Positions 1 through 7,805 of a DNA stretch of 8,729 bases are shown here, piece by piece. The stretch's first letter is position 1, and every line of letters begins with the position of its first letter. A program made the translations under genes and the position numbers. The notes beneath the pieces are model-generated. The model was not told the DNA's origin and did not search any database. It worked only from the letters and a program-made list of their open reading frames with translations. The stretch spans positions 1 through 8,729 of the forward strand of contig PPGL01000096.1 in NCBI GenBank assembly GCA_003173915.1. Direction: 5' to 3'. This DNA comes from Candidatus Levyibacteriota bacterium. Lineage in GTDB: Bacteria; Patescibacteria; Microgenomatia; Levybacterales; UBA12049.

Positions 1-81
1 CTAGCAGTTGATCCTGTTGTTGTGTATAAAACAACGGTTGGTACTCTTAAACACGTACTCGAAGCGATCCACAAAGTATAA
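1..81 (+). CDS. C-terminal fragment of an unrecognised protein
   Basis: Only frame 1 is open from the window edge, and it runs for 26 codons to a TAA. The peptide has a strand-like stretch (DPVVVYKTTV) followed by a likely amphipathic helix (TLKHVLEAIHKV), which looks like the end of a folded domain rather than random sequence. Too little is present to name a family. It lies 17 bases upstream of the GT2 gene on the same strand, so it probably belongs to the same transcription unit. Its start lies outside the window. Confidence 0.55.
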   Translation, partial: LAVDPVVVYKTTVGTLKHVLEAIHKV

Positions 82-98
82 CCTTTCATAGTTGCCTT

Positions 99-1127
99 AT
101 GAAAGTAATTGTACAAATACCTTGCCTGAATGAGGAAAAAACGCTTCCTTCTGTTATCCAATCAATTCCTAAAAAAATAAAAGGAATCAGTAGTATTAAA
201 ACACTTGTCATAGATGATGGATCAACAGACAATACCATTGAAGTTGCCAAACAACTTGGTGTTGACTACATTATTTCTCACAAACGAAATAAAGGACTTG
301 CTCGTTCTTTTACGGATGGCATTGACGAAGCACTTCGCCTTGGAGCAGACATTATTATTAATACTGATGCTGATAATCAGTATCCTCAAAAAGATATTCC
401 CCGGCTTATCGAACCAATTCTTCTAGGAAAAGCAGATATTGTTATTGCCAATCGCCAGACAAAAAAAATAAAACATTTTTCCCCACTTAAGAAATTTTTT
501 CAGTGGTATGGCTCTGCGGTTGTTCGGTATTTCTCACATTCTACAATTCCTGATGCGGTATCTGGATTTCGGGCATATTCACGAAAAGCAGCTATGCAAC
601 TTACAGTTGTGACAGAATTCTCCTACGTAATTGAAACAATTATCCAATCCCAAACAAAACGGATTGCGATTGAAAGTATCGATGTTACAACCAACCCTCC
701 AACAAGACCATCAAGACTCTTTAAAAATATGTTTAGTCATATAAGGCATTCAACTGCATCTATTATCCGCGTGTACACCATGTATAGACCACTCCATGTT
801 TTCTCAATGATAGGATTTATGATTTTTCTCATAGGATCAATCTTTGTTACACGATTTTTGTATTACTCATTTTTAGGACAAGGTAATGGCCATATTCAAT
901 CATTAATTCTTGCGGGAGTCCTCATGCTGATTGGTTTTCAAACTGGTATTACTGGACTTATGGCTGATCTGATTGCTATGAATAGAAAAATAACTGAAGA
1001 TATTCTTATTCGTATTAAAAGACGCGATTACAAAGGAGATCCACTTTATATTTCTACAAAAGTAGGGAAAAAAAGAAAAAAGAAAATCGTACATTATGAA
1101 CATGAATATAAATACCTGGTTAATTAA
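99..1127 (+). CDS. GT2 glycosyltransferase, polyprenyl-phosphate sugar synthase-like, two C-terminal TM helices
   Basis: This is a family 2 (GT-A fold) glycosyltransferase of 342 residues. The N-terminal domain starts directly with the nucleotide-binding strand (VIVQIPCLNEEKTL, residues 3-16), followed by VIDDGSTDNT (37-46) and the metal-binding DxD in NTDADNQY (88-95, D90 and D92). An SGFRAYSR segment (155-162) is typical of dolichol-phosphate-mannose-synthase relatives. Two hydrophobic helices follow at about 232-253 and 266-292, and the protein ends in a polybasic tail (KKRKKK, 324-329) that is probably cytoplasmic. Known relatives transfer a hexose from a nucleotide sugar to polyprenyl phosphate, or act on lipid-linked glycans, at the inner face of the membrane. 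The actual sugar and acceptor cannot be read from sequence. The ATG at 99 is chosen because the conserved fold begins at residue 3 and the previous gene stops at 81. No Shine-Dalgarno motif precedes it. A direct nucleotide-sugar-to-glycan GT2 is the main alternative. Confidence 0.9.
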   Translation: MKVIVQIPCLNEEKTLPSVIQSIPKKIKGISSIKTLVIDDGSTDNTIEVAKQLGVDYIISHKRNKGLARSFTDGIDEALRLGADIIINTDADNQYPQKDIPRLIEPILLGKADIVIANRQTKKIKHFSPLKKFFQWYGSAVVRYFSHSTIPDAVSGFRAYSRKAAMQLTVVTEFSYVIETIIQSQTKRIAIESIDVTTNPPTRPSRLFKNMFSHIRHSTASIIRVYTMYRPLHVFSMIGFMIFLIGSIFVTRFLYYSFLGQGNGHIQSLILAGVLMLIGFQTGITGLMADLIAMNRKITEDILIRIKRRDYKGDPLYISTKVGKKRKKKIVHYEHEYKYLVN

Positions 1128-1142
1128 TTTTCATGAACAACG

Positions 1143-2345
1143 ATGATCAAAAAAAATATACTAGTATTAGCGTCCACATTTCCCAGATGGAAAAATGACA
1201 CAACCCCTCCCTTCGTCTTTGATTTGGAAAAACGACTTACAAAAGAATTCAATATTGTTGCCCTTGCACCTCATTTCGAAGGGGCAAAAAAAAATGAGAA
1301 ACTAGAAGAAATTACTATTTATCGTTTTCAATATTTCTGGCCAGCTAGTTTTGAAACGTTATGCTATGAAGGCGGAATATTACCACATATCAAAAAAAAC
1401 AAATTTCTTATTTTCGAAGGTTTCACATTACTATTTTTTGAGCTACTTAGTGCAATAAAAATTATTAAAACAAAGCGGATCGATATGATTCATGCTCACT
1501 GGATCATTCCACAAGGTATTATTGCACTTATGCTCAAGAAATTACTTGATATTCCCTATATAGTAACAACCCACGGTGGAGATATTTATGGATTACAACA
1601 TGGAGTATTTAGAGTGTTAAAAAAAATAATTTTAGAGCACGCAAACAAAATTACAGTAGTAAGTAGTGACATAAAAAATAAAATACAAAAAGATATGTCA
1701 AAAACACTTCAAATTTCTGTCATTTCAATGGGTGTTGATACAACACTTTTTAACCCTGATAAATACGACAAAGCACTAAGGAACGAATATTCTGCAACCG
1801 GACCACTTTTGTTATTTGTGGGAAGGCTCGCTGAAAAAAAAGGACTGATCTATTTACTTCGCGCAATGCCAAAAGTACTTAAACAGATTCCATCAACAAA
1901 ACTTCTTATCATTGGTGAAGGACCACTAGAAAACCAGTTAAAAGCAGAAGCAAAATATTTTGGAATTGAACAACAAGTTTTTTTCTTAGGTCCAAAACCG
2001 CATGCAGAACTTGCAAAATTTTATGCAACAGCAGATATCTTTGTTGGGCCGTCAATCATGGTAAAAGAAGGTGACACAGAAGGATTAGGTCTTACATTTG
2101 CAGAAGCATCTGTTTCTGGATGTATTCCAATAGGAACAACTGCGGGAGGCATTCGCGATGTTATTAAACAAGGGATAACAGGATATATTGTTCCACAAAA
2201 AGATGAAGAGTCTCTGGCAAAAACAATTATACAAATTCTAAAAGATCCAGCTGCTTTAAAAATTAAAAAAAATGGCCCTATCCAAACACAAAAAAAATTT
2301 GACTGGACTATCGTTGCCGAAAAATATAAACAGGTATATCAATAG
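1143..2345 (+). CDS. GT4 (GT-B fold) glycosyltransferase
   Basis: This 400-residue protein has the two Rossmann domains of a retaining GT4 enzyme. The N-terminal half shows ASTFPRW (10-16), a segment ending ETLCYEGGILPHIKK (71-85), a hydrophobic patch (about 88-108) that probably contacts the membrane, HAHWIIPQG (117-125) and THGGD (143-147). The donor-binding half shows SMGVDTTLFNP (195-205), FVGRLAEKKG (225-234, with R228 and K233 in the usual phosphate-binding positions), IGEGP (257-261) and the E-x7-E motif in EGLGLTFAEA (E313, E321). The role inferred is cytoplasmic addition of a sugar to a lipid-linked oligosaccharide; donor and linkage are unknown. The length is normal for the family. 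The gene lies 15 bases after the GT2 gene and 8 bases before the next GT4 gene. The ATG at 1133 is out of frame and meets a stop quickly, so 1143 is the start. It ends in TAG. Confidence 0.92.
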   Translation: MIKKNILVLASTFPRWKNDTTPPFVFDLEKRLTKEFNIVALAPHFEGAKKNEKLEEITIYRFQYFWPASFETLCYEGGILPHIKKNKFLIFEGFTLLFFELLSAIKIIKTKRIDMIHAHWIIPQGIIALMLKKLLDIPYIVTTHGGDIYGLQHGVFRVLKKIILEHANKITVVSSDIKNKIQKDMSKTLQISVISMGVDTTLFNPDKYDKALRNEYSATGPLLLFVGRLAEKKGLIYLLRAMPKVLKQIPSTKLLIIGEGPLENQLKAEAKYFGIEQQVFFLGPKPHAELAKFYATADIFVGPSIMVKEGDTEGLGLTFAEASVSGCIPIGTTAGGIRDVIKQGITGYIVPQKDEESLAKTIIQILKDPAALKIKKNGPIQTQKKFDWTIVAEKYKQVYQ

Positions 2346-2353
2346 ACTTTCAT

Positions 2354-3352
2354 ATGAAAATTATTTTTAAAGTAATTAAAGCAGGATCAGGAAATGATGT
2401 TTATTTTGAAAGATTGCATACTGCACTCAAGAAAGAACATATACAATCAGTCATTGAATATTATCCCCAATATTTTCAGTATTTTCCTTTCCTTCTTAAA
2501 TTCTTCAATAAAAAAACTCCAGGAGATATTATTCACTCTAATGTTGAGTATGGGTGGATCTTTAAAGAAAAAGATACACCACTTATTGTTACCTTGCACC
2601 ATAATGTTTTTGACAAAACATTTCAATCTATTTCTTCTCCACTCCAAAAACTATTTTATTCCTTTATTCTTAAACCTAATATTAAAAAGTCATTACATAG
2701 AGCAACAAGTTGCATTGCGGTTAGTAATTTTACAAAAAAATCATTTATCAAAACATTTGGAAATTATCCTATTACCGTTATCTATAATTTTATTGACACG
2801 AATAAGTATAGACCCAAAAATACATCTTCTTCCTATAAAAAATTTAAACTTTTATTTGTCGGCAATTTATTAAAAAGGAAAGGGGCAGATCTCCTTCCTA
2901 AAATTATGTCAGAACTTGGTGAAACACATATGCTGTATTACACAACCGGACTACGGACAAAAATTCCTCATGATTTTCTGCTTCCAAATATGAAAGCTCT
3001 TGGTAAATTGTCAGAAGCAGAACTTCTCAAACAATATAACGTTTGTGACGTTTTACTTTTTCCAACAAGACTGGAAGGGTTTGGATATGCTGTTATTGAA
3101 GCAATGGCGTGCGGGAAACCGATTATAGCAACAAATATCTCATCAATTCCAGAACTAGTGAAAACTGGAGAAAATGGATATTTATGTGAAAGTGGAAATA
3201 TAGAGGATTTTGTTGAGAAAATAAAAAAACTCCAGATAAATAAAACGCTTCGAAAAATTATTTCCCTTCACAATCGAAAAAAAATTATTGAATATTTTTC
3301 AGAAAATATACGTATTAAAGAGTATAAAAATGTATACAAAAATATTTTATGA
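2354..3352 (+). CDS. GT4 (GT-B fold) glycosyltransferase, short form
   Basis: At 332 residues this GT4 enzyme is somewhat shorter than the usual 350-400. The N-terminal Rossmann domain opens with KAGSGNDVYFERL (9-21), then has VTLHHNVFD (79-87) and AVSNFTKKSF (122-131). The C-terminal donor domain has NFIDTNKYRP (145-154), FVGNLLKRKG (168-177) and the E-x7-E motif inside EGFGYAVIEAMACGKPII (241-258, with E241 and E249). The residue after the loop glycine is N171 rather than the common arginine; K174, R175 and K176 remain nearby. It presumably adds one residue of the glycan on the cytoplasmic face; the substrate is not predictable. The start at 2354 is 8 bases after the previous stop with no Shine-Dalgarno motif. 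Its TGA overlaps the ATG of the following membrane glycosyltransferase, which suggests translational coupling. Confidence 0.9.
   Translation: MKIIFKVIKAGSGNDVYFERLHTALKKEHIQSVIEYYPQYFQYFPFLLKFFNKKTPGDIIHSNVEYGWIFKEKDTPLIVTLHHNVFDKTFQSISSPLQKLFYSFILKPNIKKSLHRATSCIAVSNFTKKSFIKTFGNYPITVIYNFIDTNKYRPKNTSSSYKKFKLLFVGNLLKRKGADLLPKIMSELGETHMLYYTTGLRTKIPHDFLLPNMKALGKLSEAELLKQYNVCDVLLFPTRLEGFGYAVIEAMACGKPIIATNISSIPELVKTGENGYLCESGNIEDFVEKIKKLQINKTLRKIISLHNRKKIIEYFSENIRIKEYKNVYKNIL
3349..3352 (+). other. ATGA start/stop overlap
   Basis: The ATG of the GT39-like gene shares two bases with the TGA of the preceding GT4 gene. With no Shine-Dalgarno motif upstream, re-initiation by the terminating ribosome is the likely way the second gene is translated. 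The overlap also confirms that UGA is a stop here. Confidence 0.9.
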
Positions 3353-5289
3353 ACAGCAGTAATAAACTTTATCTTTCTTTAGAAAGCATTTTTTTTATAG
3401 CAACAGGTTTTATCTTTGTAATATACCTATTGTCACTCTTTCTTGTTCAATTTCATGTATTTCAATACGAACAAGGAATATTTTTGCTTCCAATACTTAT
3501 TCTTACAGCAGTTATCCTTCTCTGGAAAATAATAATCAGGAACATTTCCTTTTCATTAGATAGGATGGATCTTTTAGCGTTTGCCCTTGTTCTGTTATTC
3601 TGCGCAGCAAATGTTTTCTTTTTCCACGAAAGCTTTGCTGGAGGACGTGATGACGGTGTATATGCAAATACAGCGCTATATCTTGCTAAACATAACACAC
3701 TATTTATTAAAGAGTCATTTGTCCAAACATTCCCAGGCTTTGTAAAGACACCAAGTGGTATTATTTCTCAATTTTATATTGGGTATCCAGTATGGATAGC
3801 AATTTTCCTAAGATTATTTGGATATGCTTCAATAAACTTTGTTAACTTTCCATTACTCGTAATAGGATTTTTATCACTCTACTACATATCTAAAGAATTT
3901 GATAATAAAAGGTTTGGAGTAATAATAATCATCCTTTTGTCTATATCATATCCTTTCATTTGGTTTACAAGAACAACATTCTCAGAAAATCTTGCTTTTT
4001 CACTAACGTGGTTTAGCATAGTATGTTTTCTTAAAGGATTTCAAAATAAAGCAATGCTATTTTATCTTCTTTCTGTAATATCTGGCAATTTGCTCTTAAC
4101 AGTAAGAGGTGAATCGATACCACAAGTACTTCTTCTTGATGGAATTATTGTTTTTTTAACTAGCATGCATTCTAAAAAATTTAGTGTAGTAATTTTTTTA
4201 GTAGGAGCGTTATCTTTATTACCAACAGTATATTATTATATTTTTTTAGACCCTCGATATATAGAAATTTTCCGCTCGCTATTAACAAATCTTAGTACAA
4301 CAATTCTTCATAAAATTCGTCCAACAGGAGGTAAAACTGCGACGCATAGCAGAAAGGATATTGTTTCAAATCATCAACCTGAGTTTGTTTTCTGGCTATT
4401 ACAACTGTATAATTTTTATTTTTTAATTCTCATGACTCCCCTTGCAATTTTGAAATCGTTCAAAATATCTGACACAAAAAAGAAATGGAAACTCTTTTTA
4501 ATAATTTTGATACTTTTACCCAATTTTTATTTCCTTATTACTCCCTCAATTAATTTTGATCAACCGTGGTTTTTAAGACGATTTATGCCTGTAATACTCC
4601 CATTTAGTATATTTTGCTTCAGTTTTATCATTTGTACTATACAAAAAAAAATACAGGTACTTGGGATACTTTTAATACTGACTACTAGTATTATTATTTC
4701 TATACCAATTATTACGTTAAAAGAATATTCCGGTATACTCGCCCAGTTAAAAAGTCATATACCTAGCAATATTACAAATAAGGACCTTCTTCTTGTTGAT
4801 TATGATAACACGGGGCATTATAAGCTAGCAGAGCCACTCTTTTTTTCTCTAAATTATAACTCAGTTGCTGTGGAGTCATTTTCTATTGCTAAATTATTTG
4901 GTAATACAGAGGTTATGAATAATAATCTTTATGAAGGCCAGACATTTCAATTTGATCCAAAAAATTTATGTACGTACAACAATCTCTACGTTTTAACAAC
5001 CCCGAATGAACCTAATATAATGACAAATATTATAAACAGTGACTCTATCACCGTTGTAAAAGATTTTACACTTACCTATAGTGAATTAACTAAAACGTGC
5101 GAGTTATTCCGTATTGCAAATCAAACAACATTTGAACAAATGGCCAATGTTGACTATACGGCTGCAGTAAATTTCTGCAATACAATTCCAAATACTATTG
5201 TAAAGCAAACTATTAAACTAAGACTGGAAAAAATTAATAACACAGTTTTTCAGTCGATAAAAAAGAATACTTGTACTAAAAACGCATGA
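3349..5289 (+). CDS. Polytopic GT-C glycosyltransferase (GT39/ArnT/PMT-like) with soluble C-terminal domain
   Basis: The 646-residue protein has roughly 12-14 hydrophobic helices spread over residues 12-456, then a polar domain of about 190 residues. After the third helix comes GGRDDGVYANTALYLAKHN (98-116); the paired acidic residues D101/D102 in the first large loop match the catalytic-acid position of GT-C enzymes. RTTFSENLAFSLTWF (208-222) matches a motif common in GT39-type proteins, and FLRRFMPVILP (408-418) resembles their conserved arginine-containing helix. Known members transfer a sugar from a polyprenyl-phosphate donor to lipid, glycan or protein on the outer face of the membrane. 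The acceptor is unknown. No WWDYG motif is present, so it is not an STT3/AglB/PglB oligosaccharyltransferase. The C-terminal domain (about 457-646) carries four cysteines (C541, C584, C610, C642). The gene overlaps both neighbours by ATGA. Family-level assignment is good; specific activity is not known. Confidence 0.8.
   Translation: MNSSNKLYLSLESIFFIATGFIFVIYLLSLFLVQFHVFQYEQGIFLLPILILTAVILLWKIIIRNISFSLDRMDLLAFALVLLFCAANVFFFHESFAGGRDDGVYANTALYLAKHNTLFIKESFVQTFPGFVKTPSGIISQFYIGYPVWIAIFLRLFGYASINFVNFPLLVIGFLSLYYISKEFDNKRFGVIIIILLSISYPFIWFTRTTFSENLAFSLTWFSIVCFLKGFQNKAMLFYLLSVISGNLLLTVRGESIPQVLLLDGIIVFLTSMHSKKFSVVIFLVGALSLLPTVYYYIFLDPRYIEIFRSLLTNLSTTILHKIRPTGGKTATHSRKDIVSNHQPEFVFWLLQLYNFYFLILMTPLAILKSFKISDTKKKWKLFLIILILLPNFYFLITPSINFDQPWFLRRFMPVILPFSIFCFSFIICTIQKKIQVLGILLILTTSIIISIPIITLKEYSGILAQLKSHIPSNITNKDLLLVDYDNTGHYKLAEPLFFSLNYNSVAVESFSIAKLFGNTEVMNNNLYEGQTFQFDPKNLCTYNNLYVLTTPNEPNIMTNIINSDSITVVKDFTLTYSELTKTCELFRIANQTTFEQMANVDYTAAVNFCNTIPNTIVKQTIKLRLEKINNTVFQSIKKNTCTKNA
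5286..5289 (+). other. ATGA start/stop overlap
   Basis: The start codon of the WbaZ/MtfB-like GT4 gene overlaps the TGA of the GT39-like gene. The preceding bases (actaaaaacgc) contain no Shine-Dalgarno match, so coupled re-initiation is likely. Confidence 0.9.
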
Positions 5290-6353
5290 ATATCGCTATT
5301 GTAACTGACAGTATTAGAAAAAATGCAACAGGCATAGGATTTTATGCTCAAGATATTGCATCAAAAATAGTGAAAAAAAATATAGAAAACAACTATACGT
5401 TTCTTGATTATGCGACGACGTCATTTAATAAAAATCATCTGACTCTCATCAACAATCCATTTACATTTTTTAAAACATATCTTTGGCATAACTTTTTACC
5501 TTTAAAAACAAAATCTTTGAACGTGGATTATATATGTAATCTTTCTGCAGTTCCCCACCTTATTCCCTTTAGACAAAAAGAAATATTCTTTGTCTATGAT
5601 ATCAGTTGGTATTTATACCCTGAGTATCATCCATTAAGTAGAGTACTTTTTTACAAAGCGACATTTCAAAATTGTCTTAAAAAAAGCTCAAGAATAGTTG
5701 TTGACTCATTGAGTACTCAAAACGATTTAGTTACTATCTTTCATATTCCAAAAGAAAAAATTTCAATTGTCTATCCAACTGTTTTACATATTCCAAAAGA
5801 CAATAAACCGCGTACATACTCATTTGCTTTTCCTTATATGCTCTATATTGGTACCTTAGAACCAAGAAAAAATATTGAAACAATTATTCTGGCATTTAAA
5901 GAGTTGAAACAAACGTATCATCTTCCTCATAAATTGTTATTATGTGGCAAAAAAGGATGGAAGTATGACAGTATTTTTCGTCTCATACAATCGCTTAATT
6001 TAGAAAATGATGTTTTGTATTTGGGATACATAACAGATGGAGAAAAGAAATATCTATATAAGCATGCAGAGTTTTTCGTATATCCATCTTTCTATGAAGG
6101 GTTTGGTATTCCGGTCCTCGAAGCTATGCGCTATGGATGTCCTGTTATTACAAGTAATGTCTCTTCCCTACCAGAAGTTATCGGAAATGCGGGAATAACA
6201 GTTGATCCACATGATACACATGCACTTATGTATGCAATGAAACGCTTACTTGTAGAAAAAATACTGAGGAAAAAAATGGTTACTGCAGGATATCAACAAG
6301 TGAAAAAATTATCTAATGAAAAACAAATAGAAAATCTTATACATTCACTTTAA
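5286..6353 (+). CDS. GT4 glycosyltransferase of the WbaZ/MtfB mannosyltransferase type
   Basis: This 355-residue protein is a GT4 enzyme of the group that includes bacterial mannosyltransferases such as WbaZ and MtfB. The signature starts with the acceptor-side loop TGIGFYAQDI (15-24) and the VYDISWYLYPEYHP segment (103-116). The donor domain then shows YIGTLEPRKN (187-196), CGKKGW (220-225), LGYITD (246-251), and YPSFYEGFGIPVLEAM (266-281) with the E-x7-E pair at E271 and E279; SSLPEVIGNAG (293-303) closes the family pattern. The threonine at T190 in place of arginine is usual for this subgroup. It probably adds mannose or a related hexose to the lipid-linked glycan in the cytoplasm; sugar specificity is an inference from relatives. 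No signal peptide or membrane helix is apparent. The start overlaps the preceding stop, and the conserved fold begins at residue 2. It ends 9 bases before the flippase gene. Confidence 0.92.
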   Translation: MNIAIVTDSIRKNATGIGFYAQDIASKIVKKNIENNYTFLDYATTSFNKNHLTLINNPFTFFKTYLWHNFLPLKTKSLNVDYICNLSAVPHLIPFRQKEIFFVYDISWYLYPEYHPLSRVLFYKATFQNCLKKSSRIVVDSLSTQNDLVTIFHIPKEKISIVYPTVLHIPKDNKPRTYSFAFPYMLYIGTLEPRKNIETIILAFKELKQTYHLPHKLLLCGKKGWKYDSIFRLIQSLNLENDVLYLGYITDGEKKYLYKHAEFFVYPSFYEGFGIPVLEAMRYGCPVITSNVSSLPEVIGNAGITVDPHDTHALMYAMKRLLVEKILRKKMVTAGYQQVKKLSNEKQIENLIHSL

Positions 6354-6362
6354 AAAAACACT

Positions 6363-7805
6363 ATGAAGCAAACATCACTCAGTCGTGGCACAGTCTTTAT
6401 TACACTTTCAACAATTGTATTCGTTGTATCATCGTACAGTATCAATATCTGGCTTGGAAGATACCTAGGACCTGATGCATATGGAATCTATGGTCTTATT
6501 ATTTCGCTTCTTACAGCAATAAATCTCACCCAAACATCAGGTTTACCGCTTGCTATTGCAAAATATACAGCAGAAGATGCAAATCAAGCAGAGGCACTCC
6601 TCCATGTTGGTCTTATTACACAAATAATCTCAACCATTTTTGCATCGGTGCTTATATTTCTTTTAGCTCCATTTCTGGCACAGATATTTAAGGATACCTC
6701 TCTTACTCCATACATCCGACTTTCTGCGGCAGTTTTTCCTCTGTATGGAATTTATTCTGTCTATCTTAATTACTACAATGGTCTTCACTTTTTTAAAGAG
6801 CAAGCATTTATGAATATTACGTATTCTCTAGCAAAATTATTTTCCATTATTATATTTGTCTATTTCTTCCATGTGTATGGAGCAATTTTTGGTTTCATCA
6901 TAGCACCTCTTATTGCACTCATGTTCTGGCTGCATATTCCTAAAAATACCGGTATATCATTTCCTTATAAAAAGCTTATTCTTTTTTCACTTCCACTTAT
7001 CGTAATGGCAATATTTTCCAATTTACTCCAATCGATAGATTTATTTTTTGTCAAACGATTTTTACATCAAAATTATTATTCCGGATTATATACTGCAAAT
7101 CAAAATATTGCAGAAATGCCATTTTATGGGATAACTGCACTTGCGTCTGTCCTTTTTCCCGGTATTGCGAGGAGTACAAAACAAGCACTTCATGAACAAA
7201 CAAACATGCTTATTAAGACAGCACTTCGGTTTACCTTACTCATTATTACACCAAGCTCTTTACTAATAAGTGCAACCAGTTTGCAAATACTGGAATTTCT
7301 TTACTCTTCAGGCTTTTTGCAAGGCGCAATGTCTTTGTCTCTCCTTGCTATTGCATCAGGATTTTTTACCTTTTTTGTTATTTTAACAACAATTATCACT
7401 GGTTCAGGTTCACCATGGAAATCGGCGTTTCTTGCAGGTTTAGGACTAGTACTTTGTGCAGTTTGTTGTCAAATTTTTGTTCCGCTATTTGGCATACAAG
7501 GGGCGTCATTTGCAACACTTCTTGCCTCACTCACAGTAACTGTGTATGCAGCAATCATTGTTTACAAGAAATTTCATGTTCTTTTTTCTTTACATAGTTT
7601 TCTTAGAATTCTTATTGCCTCTTTTGTTATGTATGTTCTTGCCAGAATAGTTATCCTTCCAACACTACTTCTTCCTTTCTGGTATGTGATTCTTTTTGGT
7701 ATCTACACAGTCGTATTGTATATGCTCGGAGAAATAAGAAAAGAGGATATAAAACATATTCATTCACTTCTTCCTGTATGGGCAGTAGAAAAAATAAAAT
7801 TATGA
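6363..7805 (+). CDS. Wzx-like oligosaccharide flippase (MOP superfamily)
   Basis: This 480-residue, almost wholly hydrophobic protein has an estimated 12-14 membrane helices. The N-terminus carries the polysaccharide-exporter pattern LGRYLGPDAYGIYGL (31-45) after the first helix, followed by SGLPLAIAKYTAE (59-71). A mid-protein repeat-like segment, QSIDLFFVKRFL (223-234), then GLYTANQNIAEMP (241-253) and SVLFPGIAR (262-270), is typical of the second half of MOP-family lipid-oligosaccharide flippases. The known role of the family is moving undecaprenyl- or other polyprenyl-diphosphate-linked oligosaccharide across the cytoplasmic membrane. Here it would export the product of the GT4 enzymes encoded upstream. 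SpoVB- or MurJ-like proteins share the fold, but the glycosyltransferase context favours a Wzx role. Length is normal. The ATG at 6363 has an A-rich leader with no Shine-Dalgarno motif. Its TGA overlaps the start of the last gene. Confidence 0.92.
   Translation: MKQTSLSRGTVFITLSTIVFVVSSYSINIWLGRYLGPDAYGIYGLIISLLTAINLTQTSGLPLAIAKYTAEDANQAEALLHVGLITQIISTIFASVLIFLLAPFLAQIFKDTSLTPYIRLSAAVFPLYGIYSVYLNYYNGLHFFKEQAFMNITYSLAKLFSIIIFVYFFHVYGAIFGFIIAPLIALMFWLHIPKNTGISFPYKKLILFSLPLIVMAIFSNLLQSIDLFFVKRFLHQNYYSGLYTANQNIAEMPFYGITALASVLFPGIARSTKQALHEQTNMLIKTALRFTLLIITPSSLLISATSLQILEFLYSSGFLQGAMSLSLLAIASGFFTFFVILTTIITGSGSPWKSAFLAGLGLVLCAVCCQIFVPLFGIQGASFATLLASLTVTVYAAIIVYKKFHVLFSLHSFLRILIASFVMYVLARIVILPTLLLPFWYVILFGIYTVVLYMLGEIRKEDIKHIHSLLPVWAVEKIKL
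7802..7805 (+). other. ATGA start/stop overlap
   Basis: The ATG of the last gene overlaps the TGA of the flippase gene. This sets the start of the otherwise unrecognised protein and argues that it is co-translated with the flippase. Confidence 0.85.

Noticed and set aside
8..30. Possible promoter: TTGATC (8-13) with TATAAA (25-30)
   Set aside because: The spacer is only 11 bases, too short for a sigma-70-type promoter, and the elements lie inside the coding tail of the upstream gene.
1286..1294. Run of nine A residues inside the first GT4 gene as a programmed slippage site
   Set aside because: The frame is intact through the run, the family motifs continue after it, and such runs are common in this A-rich sequence; there is no evidence of a functional alternative product.
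2394..2873. Plus-strand 159-codon frame inside the short GT4 gene
   Set aside because: It is the alternative frame of a gene with clear GT4 motifs in the other frame. Its Leu/Ile-rich translation is what AT-rich coding DNA gives out of frame.
3349..5289. Oligosaccharyltransferase (STT3/AglB/PglB) or O-antigen ligase identity for the large membrane protein
   Set aside because: No WWDYG motif is present, and the first-loop RDDG together with the SEN-containing helix fits GT39-type enzymes better than Wzy or WaaL proteins.
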